Shown here piece by piece: positions 40,654-50,488 of a stretch of DNA of 64,000 bases. Within the stretch, counting starts at the first letter, position 1. Each line of letters begins with the position of its first letter. Source of the stretch: Lodderomyces elongisporus (taxonomy: Eukaryota > Ascomycota > Pichiomycetes > Serinales > Debaryomycetaceae); the NCBI RefSeq assembly GCF_030384665.1, contig NC_083680.1, forward strand, positions 26,001-90,000, given 5' to 3'. A program made the translations under genes and the position numbers. The notes below the pieces were generated by a model. That model was given only the letters and a program-made list of their open reading frames with translations, was not told where the DNA came from and did not search any database.

Positions 40654-43089
40654 TTATAGTTTTGAGTTCTCGCCAATAATTTGCATAGCATGAGCATCAC
40701 CTTTGCGCAACTCCTCCATCTGCAATGCGTCCGCAAGACACGCCCATGGATCTTTCGTACCTCCCCACTTCAAGATCTCTTCTTTATATTTGATTCCTGC
40801 ATCTCTGCTCCAAGGATCCTTGGCAAACAATTTCTGCCACAAAACATTGGCTATCGCCCTATCGAGTAAATATGAGTAGTATACAGCTCCATACGAAAAC
40901 AAGTGAGGAAACTTTCCATGCCATGTCGACCATTCATCTGCAAAGATCTCCAGGTCCCGCTCAACCTGATGATAGATCTCTGTTGAATTTATTGCTTCAA
41001 GACCCTGTCTCAACAGCTCGACAATCTCTTTGCTATGCAATTCTTGATCGAGCATCGCCATTTTGCTCTGGACAAATGTCTCGCAAGCTTCAAGTGCAGA
41101 TCTCTGGCTCTGAGCTTGCTCCAACAAATTAATTGGTACAGGCTCGCCAGTTCTATAATGACAACCAATCTCAGAAAGCACTCGAGGATCTTTACTAAAT
41201 GACTCCATTAATACTGAAGGAATCTCGACAAAATCTGTCGCACATCTTGTACCAGACAAGTTGTGTAATTGTGTTCTTCCAATCATGGAATGCATTGCAT
41301 GTCCCATCTCATGGAAAATAGTATCCACTTGATCCAAGGACAATAACGTTGGGTTGCCACTGGTGAAATTACAAACCAATGCAACAACGGGGAGCTGGTA
41401 GTCTTTGCTCAATTGCACCATATCTCCATGCTCTGAAACAGACTCTGCTTTGTTTAATTGTCTCAGGCATACAACAGTGAAATGCGATGGAAATACTTTG
41501 GGTGAACAAAAGTCAAGGTACAAATACCCCATAGTCTCACCATTCGAGTTGTTAAGAACATTGAGTTTGCGTACTCTTTTTTCATTCCAAACTTCACCTT
41601 TCACAGTAGGTTCCACAACAAAGGAGATGTTATACAAAGCAGAAAATAATTTGCTCAAACCGGCAATCACTGTGCCTATGGAGAAGTACTCACAAAGGCG
41701 TTTAATGGCAACAGAATCAGTCGAGTTAGAGAAAGTAGCAGTAGTGGTGGTACTATCAGTAGTAGTGGTACTAGTAGTGGTACTAGTACTGGTGTCAGTA
41801 GACGCTTTCTCACCATTTTCTGTACTTGACAATTTCTTTGCTTCAAAAGACTTTAACAAAAAGTCTCTATCCCAAGGCTTAATCTGTCTAATCAATTCTT
41901 CATCGCTTAACAGACTATATCCTTGCTGCAGTGCGCTCAATGCGCGTAATTCTTTTAAAACTTGAGAGTTTTTCAAATTCTCTTGCAAATTGGTGAGAAA
42001 AGATAACACATTCTCTGGCTTTTTAGCCATCTTGTGCTCCAACTGGTAATGTGCATACGAGTCGTAACCTAACATCTTGGCCAATAAAGCACGGTAAGCA
42101 ACAAAATGATTAAGCACTTGAACTTGCTCATCACTAGCTTCGTGTAAACCAATCCACATTTTCTTTCTCAAATTGCCTGATCCACATTGAATCATTATTC
42201 GATACGGAATTGCTGAAGCTAATGGGATGTAGTATGTACCAGATTCTTTTTTACCAGGATATAATGCCGATGCTCGCATAACCTCACTCTGGATAAACCT
42301 GTCCTCAATTGCACTAAATTCATTTGAAGTAATCGAGATCCAATCTGATTTCAAACTACTAGACTCATTGTTAAAATGGGAACCCATTATTGAAATTTCT
42401 TGGGTTAGTGATACAAATTGATCTCGAGATTGTGGATCCATATGTATCCCTGATCTCTCAAAATCTTGTCTCAAATATTCACCAACCTTGATTTCTTCAT
42501 CACTCAATTGTGATATCAAATCTTTATCCTCGAGTATCTTGACCAAGTTGGCATATAACTCGACATTTGTGTTTAGTTGATTCATATACTCAAAAATTAT
42601 TTCATGCGTTTGTTGAGCTGCATCTACCCATTTCTGATCATCGTGAACTACTCTAATGAATTCGGCAACATCAATAGTTCGACACAAGATATCCGACAAT
42701 TGATCTAATTTCTTGATGTAATCCAATTTCCCTTGATGTGTCAGGACATCCCTCGTCATTTCATCAACAAGAGTCTGTGCCTGCAATTTAGATTTTTTGG
42801 AAAATTGAACAAGACCTTGGGGGCTTGTCAAATAGCTATTTTTAAATAACCCTGTACTAGCAGAACCATCTTTTTGTCCTTGAAATAATGCCGTTTTAGA
42901 AAACAACTTACCCTCGTTATTATTATTTTTACCATTTAAAGTATGCTCATCGCTATCAAATGCAGCTTTTAGTCTCTCATAATTTACATTGCTGGGTAAT
43001 TTGACATTTGTTAGTGATCGTTTCTGCGTGAATGACACTCTCCCACTTAATCGCACGAGATAATTCGACAACCTTGAACCAGATCTCAT
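40654..43089 (-). CDS. OCT1: Mitochondrial intermediate peptidase Oct1
   Basis: This 811-residue M3-family zinc metallopeptidase acts in the mitochondrial matrix. It removes an octapeptide from precursors already cleaved by the main processing peptidase. The zinc motif HExxH is H593-E-M-G-H597 in TIFHEMGHAMHSMIG, followed by the downstream Glu region EIPSVLMESF. The N-terminus (MRSGSRLSNYLVRLSGRVSFTQKRS) is a clear presequence. An insert of Ser/Thr residues near 430-455, from an ACC/ACT repeat at about 41735-41800, makes the protein longer than S. cerevisiae Oct1 (772). The first in-frame ATG at 43089 is used. The gene is divergent from the PDK1-type kinase. Confidence 0.95.
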   Translation of the reverse strand: MRSGSRLSNYLVRLSGRVSFTQKRSLTNVKLPSNVNYERLKAAFDSDEHTLNGKNNNNEGKLFSKTALFQGQKDGSASTGLFKNSYLTSPQGLVQFSKKSKLQAQTLVDEMTRDVLTHQGKLDYIKKLDQLSDILCRTIDVAEFIRVVHDDQKWVDAAQQTHEIIFEYMNQLNTNVELYANLVKILEDKDLISQLSDEEIKVGEYLRQDFERSGIHMDPQSRDQFVSLTQEISIMGSHFNNESSSLKSDWISITSNEFSAIEDRFIQSEVMRASALYPGKKESGTYYIPLASAIPYRIMIQCGSGNLRKKMWIGLHEASDEQVQVLNHFVAYRALLAKMLGYDSYAHYQLEHKMAKKPENVLSFLTNLQENLKNSQVLKELRALSALQQGYSLLSDEELIRQIKPWDRDFLLKSFEAKKLSSTENGEKASTDTSTSTTTSTTTTDSTTTTATFSNSTDSVAIKRLCEYFSIGTVIAGLSKLFSALYNISFVVEPTVKGEVWNEKRVRKLNVLNNSNGETMGYLYLDFCSPKVFPSHFTVVCLRQLNKAESVSEHGDMVQLSKDYQLPVVALVCNFTSGNPTLLSLDQVDTIFHEMGHAMHSMIGRTQLHNLSGTRCATDFVEIPSVLMESFSKDPRVLSEIGCHYRTGEPVPINLLEQAQSQRSALEACETFVQSKMAMLDQELHSKEIVELLRQGLEAINSTEIYHQVERDLEIFADEWSTWHGKFPHLFSYGAVYYSYLLDRAIANVLWQKLFAKDPWSRDAGIKYKEEILKWGGTKDPWACLADALQMEELRKGDAHAMQIIGENSKL

Positions 43090-43977
43090 TCTCTTGTAAC
43101 TTTCTTATAAATTTTAGATGATTCTTTTATATTTCTTTTTGACTCTTGTCTTTTACCACCTGTTTCTTGTATCGATATTTTGTTCCTTTGTTTGTTTGTT
43201 AGCTTGCTTGCTTTCTTTTTCTTCAAGTCTAATTTCCAATTTAATCAACTTCTATATGGATGAAATAGTAAATTGTTCATTCGAGAATAACCCCAACAAA
43301 ATTCTTTTGCTTCCAAAAGATGTAATATTAAACAAAAATGAATTGAAACAACAAAGGGAAACTGCAAAAAACTGGGGAGAAAAAAATGAATGCAAAAAGT
43401 GGGTTCAGCTCACACTTTTAACTGATAATCGTTGATATCGAATAGGACAAATCAACTATGTACAATATAGAAAAAGTAAGGTGGTAATGGAATGCAAGTC
43501 TTCTATCAAAGGGTTCCTTTTCTTTTCCTTTAATTTCTCTTTCTCTTTTTCTTTTTCCTCTTCTTTTGATTTCTTTCTTTAGATTCTCCGATAACGTTTT
43601 GTATTTGACTGAAATCAGAAGATGTCTCAAAATCGACTTTTGTATATTTTCCCTCTATTTTTTTTGTTTTTTTGTTTTTTTGTTTTTTTCCTCTCGCAAC
43701 TTGAATCTGAAATCTGTCTAAAAAGTTGAACAATGTAAACATTGATTATTGATAAACAGTGCCAAACTTCCCTTTGTTTAATATCACCCAATATAATTTC
43801 CAGCTTCTTCTTTCACCATTTTTTTTTCATCATTTATCAACACATCACCACATCACATTAAAGAATCTACATACTGAAATCTAGCAAATCTAACTATATA
43901 CTCCTCTACACCATTTTTTCTCTTCCGTTCCTCGCATTTTCTTCTTACCCGCGCGATTCTATACAGATGAACCTGTC
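43090..43977. promoter_or_regulatory. Divergent OCT1 - kinase promoter region
   Basis: The region is 888 bp with no supported gene. A 105-codon ATG frame at 43118-43435 starts with a hydrophobic T-rich stretch and lies across the OCT1 promoter, so it was not accepted. Other contents are TTTGTTTTTT repeats near 43660-43690, CTTTTTC tracts near 43515-43580, and a CCACATCACA-type leader near 43840-43860. A short uORF overlaps the kinase start. Confidence 0.5.
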
Positions 43978-44014
43978 ATGTCAAATGCCCAACATATTCA
44001 TCCTTACCTGGTAA
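43967..44014 (+). promoter_or_regulatory. Upstream ORF overlapping the kinase start
   Basis: An ATG 11 nt before the kinase ATG opens a 15-codon frame (16 with stop), out of frame with the kinase, ending TAA at 44014. If this ATG lies in the mRNA leader, ribosomes that use it would bypass the kinase start. Whether it is transcribed is unknown. Confidence 0.55.
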
Positions 44015-47000
44015 AGGCACCTACTTTACCACCTTCTAATCAACAACCATATGACCGCCGCATAGTCAATCAGCTTGGTGATCAATTGTCATCTGCGCAT
44101 ATACTGCACAACAATCTGAGATCAGGATTAAGACCAACTGCAGGATCCGCACCAATACAAGGTCAAGTTCAAAGTCACAGTCAAGGACCTAGGCAGCAAC
44201 CTATCATTCAGCGAGGTCAGTCTCTGACCAACATTGGCGGTAGCTCAGACCAAAATATGCCAAACAAGAAATCTGTTAAGGATTATCATTTTGGCGCAAG
44301 AATTGGTGAAGGTTCATATTCGACTGTCTACTCTGCAGTTGACAAACAACAAGGTCGAACCTATGCAATCAAAGTACTTTCCAAAAGACATATTGTTAAG
44401 GAGAATAAAATCAAATACGTCAACATTGAAAAATTGACATTGCATCGACTAGGTCAACAACACCCAGGAATTGTACAATTATATTATACCTTTCAAGACG
44501 AGTCGAGTTTATTTTTTGTATTGGACTTTGCGGAATACGGAGAATTGTTATCAATTATTCGTAAATTTGGTTCTCTTTCCGAACAAGTGCTGAAATTCTA
44601 CATGTGTCAAATTATTGATGCTGTCAGCTTCATCCACCTGAAAAATATTATACACAGAGATCTCAAACCTGAAAATATATTGGTTGGTCACGATTTCAAT
44701 TTGAAGATTACGGATTTTGGTGCAGCAAAACTCCTTGATGATGCTCCAGGCGACTCTACAGAAGAAATCGACTATCGATCTTTTGAAGGGGGAAATGACG
44801 CACTGGCAAACTCAGCAACAAAGACACCTGATAGACTTGGCTCTTTTGTTGGAACGGCAGAGTACGTGCCCCCTGAGTTGTTGAAACTGAATATCTGCGG
44901 GTTTGAATCCGACGTCTGGGCTGTGGGCTGCATGCTCTATCAATTTTTTAATGGCACTCCACCTTTCAAAGGAAACACCGAATACCTCACTTTTGAGAAA
45001 ATTATTCAGCTAGATTATTCTTATAAAGCAGACAAACCAGTACCAGAAGATGTGAAATTCATTATAGATAATATCTTGATTGAAAATCCTAGTCAAAGAT
45101 TAACACTCCCTGCAATCATGTCAGCTAAATGGTTTCACGGAGTGAACTGGACAGATAAGGCATACATTTGGCAACGAAAAGTTCCCAAATTTGAAAGTTA
45201 TGCAGTTTCTCAATCTAAGCCACTACAGACAAATCCATTTGCGTTGAAAAATGGGACCAATCGGAAAGCAAATAAATCAAGCTCTTACCAACAGCTACAA
45301 TCGCAAATGCATAGCTCTGATTTAGGTTTTTTGCCAGACCTCAGTCCAAAAAAGAACTATAATACAGGTGCTCAAAATTATCCTGCAAGCAAGCAGAATG
45401 TTATGATGGAAGATCGTTCAAAAGCTTCTTTGCCAATACCACAACCAATGAAGACTGATGGAAGAGTTCAGCTATATGCCCAGCAGAATCAAGGAGGAAT
45501 TCCTCAAGTTAGACAAGCTGCCCCTTCAAACACAGAGTACAAAGTTCCTGGCGTCAACCCCAATGCAAATTCGTCCGCAACTAACTACAACACTAACTAC
45601 AACGCTAACTACAACGCTAACTATAACGCTAACTATAATCCTAATATTAGTGCTGGTTACAATGTAAGTTCTAATATTAATTCCAATTTCAATACCAACA
45701 TTAATTCAAAGGCCAACTCCAATACTAAAGATATTAAAACAAATGCTAATTTGAATACTAATTTGAATGCTAATACTGGAAATACTATTGGAAATACAAA
45801 CACAAATTTTAGTAATAACGCAACTTCACATTCCAATGCAAATTCAAATGCCATCACTAACATGGGGTTGTCTATACATAACAATTCTCAAAGTAATTCT
45901 GTGCAATCTCATACTGCTCAAAAATCGCCAGGCAATATTTTGGCTTCTGTTGCTCTACAAAACCAACAGAGCAAGAAGCCAAATATTCCATCATCGCCGA
46001 AGAGCCAAGGTAATGTGCCACAAGCTACTCAAGTTTCTCAAAGTCGTCAAGGTCCTCAAGGCTCTCGATCCCATATTCCGGTTTTTCTGCAAAACAGAGC
46101 GACGGCGCCATCAACACAACAAGGGGCGTCGACTCCTCAATTGCATCCTAAAAATACGGTCACCAATTCCTCGCAGCAAAGACCTCTGGTTCCAAACACA
46201 ATATCATCGTCCTCGTCATGGGCATCATCATCATCATCACAAAGAAAAGAGACACCTTCAAACCAACATGCAGGACAAAGACCGTCACCATCTTTCACAA
46301 ATTCAAAATCGTCTGTTCCTCCCTCAAGTCCTAGGCCATCAGTGCCATCTTCTAATGCAAGACCTTCGCTTCCTTCTCTGAAGTCACAGACATCAGGTGG
46401 TACTATTACCAAAAATCTATCATCAAATATAAGTACATCTGCACCAACAAAACCGGTGCCACAAAGTGCTGCTGCGGCTGCAGCTTTTGCAAATAAGTCT
46501 CGTGGCCAGACAAAACCTTTGCATCCTGAAATTACCACTATTCCCAAAAGTTATCTGATTCAGTTTCGAGAAATCTCAGGGTTGTTAAATCCCAATGAGA
46601 AGATTTTGAAAATGGATTCACTATACATGGTTCGACTTGAAAAGTCATTAGTTGGTTTGAACTACAACACATTGGACGATATGCTTTTAGAAAAAATCAT
46701 TGCCAGAAATGGTGATTATTTGAAGAAAAAGGCCACAACTGTATTGACAGTCATCACAAATATGGCACGTATTTTTTTCATTAATAACAATTTGGATGCA
46801 ATGCTCGTTGACTTAAAGGCAAATAAAGGAAAAGATTGTTTAATGTATGACTATGAATTTGAAGGAGATGACGATGATGATGAACAAGAACAGGTAAACA
46901 GTGGAAATTATCTAGGTAAACGTAAAGAGACGTCAGTGGAAGAGTTGGGGTATTTGATTATAGAATTGGTGAGGGAAAATGGCGACCTTATATTTCTTAA

Positions 47001-47472
47001 ACAGAGTCAAACACCAAAAAGTAAACAAATGGCTAAAGAATTAAAAGTGTTGGATAAGCATGGGAACGAAGTACTCATTGGTGCTGATCATGGATGGATA
47101 GATTGTTTGTTGATTGCAAGGGAAACGTCTTTCAGTTCAGAGGCAACATCTACGTCAGCGTCATCAACGTCATCAACGTCGTCATCAACAACACCAGCAA
47201 CAAGATCACCAACAACGACATCAGGGGTGCCTTCCAGAAGTAACAAACCCAAAGTAACAAATTCTAAACAGACAAAATCCACTTCAATTGTTGATAAACA
47301 AACCGTAAGTAATCCAAATGGCACCCGGAAGGATGCTGCTAAAAGAAAAGTTGCAGACACTAGAAGTTTGCGGAGTAAGAACTCGCCAAACTTATCCAAT
47401 TCCCCAAGCTCTTTCAATGCTAATGCTTCGAAATTTGCCAGTGCAGCAGCTGCAGCAGTTCATCATAAATAG
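43978..47472 (+). CDS. PDK1-type AGC kinase (Pkh family)
   Basis: This 1164-residue serine/threonine kinase resembles yeast Pkh1/2/3, the PDK1 homologues. These phosphorylate the activation loop of Ypk, Pkc1 and Sch9 and respond to sphingolipids at eisosomes. The kinase domain spans ~102-390: glycine loop GEGSYSTVYSA, VAIK-equivalent AIKVL, catalytic HRDLKPEN near 227 and DFG near 246. An activation-loop insert precedes SFVGTAEYVPPELL. The segment ~855-965 (TTIPKSYLIQFREISGLLNPNEKI) resembles the PDK1 PH domain. The rest is low in complexity: an Asn/Tyr repeat from a 12-bp unit at 45580-45640, Asn and Ser runs, and an Ala run. Which Pkh paralogue it is cannot be stated. Confidence 0.9.
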   Translation: MSNAQHIHPYLVKAPTLPPSNQQPYDRRIVNQLGDQLSSAHILHNNLRSGLRPTAGSAPIQGQVQSHSQGPRQQPIIQRGQSLTNIGGSSDQNMPNKKSVKDYHFGARIGEGSYSTVYSAVDKQQGRTYAIKVLSKRHIVKENKIKYVNIEKLTLHRLGQQHPGIVQLYYTFQDESSLFFVLDFAEYGELLSIIRKFGSLSEQVLKFYMCQIIDAVSFIHLKNIIHRDLKPENILVGHDFNLKITDFGAAKLLDDAPGDSTEEIDYRSFEGGNDALANSATKTPDRLGSFVGTAEYVPPELLKLNICGFESDVWAVGCMLYQFFNGTPPFKGNTEYLTFEKIIQLDYSYKADKPVPEDVKFIIDNILIENPSQRLTLPAIMSAKWFHGVNWTDKAYIWQRKVPKFESYAVSQSKPLQTNPFALKNGTNRKANKSSSYQQLQSQMHSSDLGFLPDLSPKKNYNTGAQNYPASKQNVMMEDRSKASLPIPQPMKTDGRVQLYAQQNQGGIPQVRQAAPSNTEYKVPGVNPNANSSATNYNTNYNANYNANYNANYNPNISAGYNVSSNINSNFNTNINSKANSNTKDIKTNANLNTNLNANTGNTIGNTNTNFSNNATSHSNANSNAITNMGLSIHNNSQSNSVQSHTAQKSPGNILASVALQNQQSKKPNIPSSPKSQGNVPQATQVSQSRQGPQGSRSHIPVFLQNRATAPSTQQGASTPQLHPKNTVTNSSQQRPLVPNTISSSSSWASSSSSQRKETPSNQHAGQRPSPSFTNSKSSVPPSSPRPSVPSSNARPSLPSLKSQTSGGTITKNLSSNISTSAPTKPVPQSAAAAAAFANKSRGQTKPLHPEITTIPKSYLIQFREISGLLNPNEKILKMDSLYMVRLEKSLVGLNYNTLDDMLLEKIIARNGDYLKKKATTVLTVITNMARIFFINNNLDAMLVDLKANKGKDCLMYDYEFEGDDDDDEQEQVNSGNYLGKRKETSVEELGYLIIELVRENGDLIFLKQSQTPKSKQMAKELKVLDKHGNEVLIGADHGWIDCLLIARETSFSSEATSTSASSTSSTSSSTTPATRSPTTTSGVPSRSNKPKVTNSKQTKSTSIVDKQTVSNPNGTRKDAAKRKVADTRSLRSKNSPNLSNSPSSFNANASKFASAAAAAVHHK
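45580..45640. repeat. 12-bp tandem repeat in the kinase gene
   Basis: About five copies of AACGCTAACTAC and variants encode an Asn-Ala-Asn-Tyr repeat in the Asn-rich linker between the kinase and PH-like domains. Confidence 0.9.
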
Positions 47473-47994
47473 GATATAGAAGACTTATAGAGTTATGCAT
47501 ATATACTTTCGATTTTAGTATCTGATACTGTGTTTCGTTTTTTTTCTTGTACTGGTTAAAACACAGAGATTGTTTTCGGCATTCTGTCAAAAATAGCGGT
47601 AAAGAATTCGTAATTGATAGTTATGTAATCTCACGCCAAAGTGCTGCGCGGGTTTAAAAAAATAATAAAAAAAATAAAAAAAATAAAAATAAAAATAAAA
47701 ATAAAATTAAATAATAATAATTAAAATATAAAACCACAGAACAAAGAAAAAATTTGTTAGCGAAAGAGAGAGAAAGAGTTTGGGAACGGGAAAAAGAGAT
47801 CCTCATATTTTGAAACTTGATTATCCCACGAAAAAATAAAAAAATAAAACTGACCTTGATCTAGTTAAAGGAAATCATATATTGTACCCTAACACCATAA
47901 CCAATCTGTTCTTGATTACTTTCCTTTGATTACTTGATTGTTTGAAAATTAAAAGATAGATCATCCCTTTTTTGTTTTTGCTTTACAAGTCAAG
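47473..47994. promoter_or_regulatory. Kinase 3' flank and TPR gene promoter
   Basis: No gene is present. The main feature is an A-rich array of AAAAAT units at about 47657-47730. AT-rich and TTTG sequence precedes the TPR gene ATG. The stretch CTGACCTTGATCTAG near 47850 was noticed without a known match. Confidence 0.5.
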
Positions 47995-50274
47995 ATGGAT
48001 GCTATAGACACACTTCTTAATGAGCATGCGCTAAACTATTTCATTGCCCATGGATTTCAACAACTCGTGAATGAGATCAGCGAGGAATTAGGGAAAATAT
48101 CACCAAGGACTCCATTTCAAATCGAAAATATTCCATTGATCAAACCTTCACTTGATTGCATATCACTAATTGGATTTGAGAAAATATTTAGTATAGAGTT
48201 AGAGAATGATCGCCGACTTGCAAATTCTTCCAGTCAAGAAGCTTTAGCTAACCCATCGATTGCGGTCATCGAGGACTTGATCTGTGGCCATGCTTCAGAA
48301 AATTTCAAATTCCCCGAGCTCAGTACTTTGAAAATAGTCCAGGACATTGAAAATGGAGTTGAAACATCTAAACGCGAATATATTAGACCTGAAATCAAAA
48401 ACAAGATGTTGTCGTTGTTGCTACAAGTGGCAGACACTGTTCCTGGATTGAAACTTGTTGACAAAAATAATAATAATGGCATTGAGAATGAGAATGAGAA
48501 TGAGGGTGAGAATGAACTCAACAACAGCAGTAGGAATAGCAACAATTTCACTTCTAAAGATAAGAAAATAATGAATTTGTCGTTATTCCTTGCAATGTAC
48601 CTCAAGGAACTCAAAAGCCAGCACTTGCAATCTATAGGAGCCATGCTAGACGATGCTGCCGGATATTTGATGAGCGGCTACGAAGGATCTATTCCACTTG
48701 ACTTGCTTCAAAGCTCGTTTAAAGTATACCTTGCATCGAACTTAAAGTTCATTTCCTCGGGATCAATAGAGCTTCAATCAGGCAACGAAAAGATTGTTAA
48801 TGAACTTCGAGAAAGAGCCAATAATCTTATGTCGTATCTGGCATTTGCTCAAGCAATAAAGCTATATACAGAAGCGATCTCGGTTATTCCCAAACCTTCT
48901 AAAAAACAAGATGTTCAGTTATACACCAATAGGGCTATTGCATACATTGGATTGAATTGTGTCCCCGAGGCAATTGATGACCTTAATATGGCCGTTTATT
49001 TGGATAGAACATTTACACCTGCATGGACCCAATTGGGATACTGTCATATGTATATGGGAAACGCATTACTTGCATTGGAGTGTTACTTGCTATCTTTAAA
49101 GTCTGCTCTGGGAGATTTACTTCCTATTGGTTTTCCAGACGACCGTCTGCTTAGAAAAAAATACAAGTCGATGAAGATCCAAACCATTTTGCCCCAATTT
49201 GTTGAGAAATTGAACTCAGCAATTGCGCTCACAGAAAAGCGTTCATACCAACAGCGCGTTCCAGAAGACAAAATTAAAAAAATAGTTAGTGAAGTGAGAA
49301 AAGTTTTGGCGCAATTGCGTGCTATGTGTCCCGAATCCGATTGCGAGTATTATACCTACACCCCAGTATATCGAGATTCCTCCTTGAGAAATTTATCGGA
49401 AAGGATCAACTCGACACGTCCAAACATCCTCACTCCTGAAGTCTCACAAAGAATTCTTGCTAGTAATGGAATGGAAACTGCTACAATCACTGAGATTGAC
49501 AGAAGACACGAGCCAATTATACTCAACACGGACACGATGGCGACAGGTGGGGAAACGGGGGTAAATGGAATTCAGTTGGACATAGGTCTTGGAGCAAACG
49601 GTACCAACACAAACACAAATGCAAATGCAAATACAAATGCAAATACAAATGCAAATGCAAATGTAAACACAAATACAAATACAAACAATAACACTAACGT
49701 CAATGGAGGTCAGACCCATCCATTTCCTATTCGTGAACTTCTCAATTTCATTGGAGGAAACGCAGAAGCACGTGCAGTGGTGAACAACAATACATCTGCT
49801 GGACAACAACAGCAACAACAGCAACAACAACCTAATGACGCTACCAATAGTTCACAGTCAGAAAATAGGACTAATCGAGGCGCCGATCAACAACATTCAC
49901 CACCACCTCCACCACCACCTCCACCACCACCAAGTAATGAGAACAATTTCGGAAACACTTTCCGCACGCAAATTCACACAATACAAGGTGGCGCGATGCC
50001 AGAGGCATTACTTCAAACAGTGCGTAATATAATTCCTCCTGGGTTGCTGGAGACTTTTGAAAGAGCATTACAGAGGTCCACCAATACTGAGAATGAAACA
50101 CGGACTCAAGGATTTGGTAACACCCAAGGAAACACCCAAGGAAACACCCCAGGAACAGAAGCTAGACGAGACAACTCTGGCGAAGAACAACTTAGGAATG
50201 ACGACACCCAGGAAGCAAGAGGAAACAACAGAAACTTGGATCCTTCGATAGAAGACGTGCCAGATTTGGACTAG
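47995..50274 (+). CDS. TPR-repeat protein with Asn/Gln/Pro-rich tail, unknown function
   Basis: I do not recognise this 759-residue protein as a named family. The N-terminal ~260 residues are novel to me. Three TPR-like helix pairs follow at about 272-375 (AFAQAIKLYTEAISVIP, LYTNRAIAYIGLNCVPEAIDDL, AWTQLGYCHMYMGNALLALE), resembling Sgt2-type co-chaperone TPRs that bind Hsp70/Hsp90 tails. The C-terminal part is low in complexity: Asn-Thr/Ala repeats (about 49605-49690), a Gln run, about eleven prolines, and a short conserved-looking segment AMPEALLQTVRNIIPPGLLETFERALQ near 663-689. It ends in acidic EDVPDLD. A co-chaperone or adaptor role is a guess from the TPRs alone. It converges on NOP58. 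Confidence 0.75.
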   Translation: MDAIDTLLNEHALNYFIAHGFQQLVNEISEELGKISPRTPFQIENIPLIKPSLDCISLIGFEKIFSIELENDRRLANSSSQEALANPSIAVIEDLICGHASENFKFPELSTLKIVQDIENGVETSKREYIRPEIKNKMLSLLLQVADTVPGLKLVDKNNNNGIENENENEGENELNNSSRNSNNFTSKDKKIMNLSLFLAMYLKELKSQHLQSIGAMLDDAAGYLMSGYEGSIPLDLLQSSFKVYLASNLKFISSGSIELQSGNEKIVNELRERANNLMSYLAFAQAIKLYTEAISVIPKPSKKQDVQLYTNRAIAYIGLNCVPEAIDDLNMAVYLDRTFTPAWTQLGYCHMYMGNALLALECYLLSLKSALGDLLPIGFPDDRLLRKKYKSMKIQTILPQFVEKLNSAIALTEKRSYQQRVPEDKIKKIVSEVRKVLAQLRAMCPESDCEYYTYTPVYRDSSLRNLSERINSTRPNILTPEVSQRILASNGMETATITEIDRRHEPIILNTDTMATGGETGVNGIQLDIGLGANGTNTNTNANANTNANTNANANVNTNTNTNNNTNVNGGQTHPFPIRELLNFIGGNAEARAVVNNNTSAGQQQQQQQQQPNDATNSSQSENRTNRGADQQHSPPPPPPPPPPPSNENNFGNTFRTQIHTIQGGAMPEALLQTVRNIIPPGLLETFERALQRSTNTENETRTQGFGNTQGNTQGNTPGTEARRDNSGEEQLRNDDTQEARGNNRNLDPSIEDVPDLD

Positions 50275-50488
50275 AGCAAGAAAAAAAAGCACCAGTTTCA
50301 ATGCTAAAAAGCAAGTTTATAAGCAAGCTACTTTCGATTTATTTATAGCTAGAATAACGTACATTACAAAATTTCTAATTGATGTTTTCCCTCTTTCTTC
50401 TGGTTCTCTATATTCAACTTTTCATTTTCTAGTTCTTTAAAACATAGAGAATAAAAACAAAAAAAAAAGAAAACAAAAATATCCACAA
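50275..50488. terminator. Convergent 3' ends of the TPR gene and NOP58
   Basis: These 214 bp separate two convergent stop codons. An A9 run follows the TPR gene stop. T- and A-rich sequence near 50385-50480 is consistent with 3' end formation on both strands. No precise signal is claimed. Confidence 0.4.

Noticed and set aside
43118..43435. 105-codon ATG frame in the OCT1-kinase promoter
   Set aside because: It starts 29 bp from the divergent OCT1 ATG with a T-run-derived hydrophobic stretch. No similarity was recognised. The last 60 codons (from the ATG at 43256) look slightly more protein-like, so conservation could be checked.
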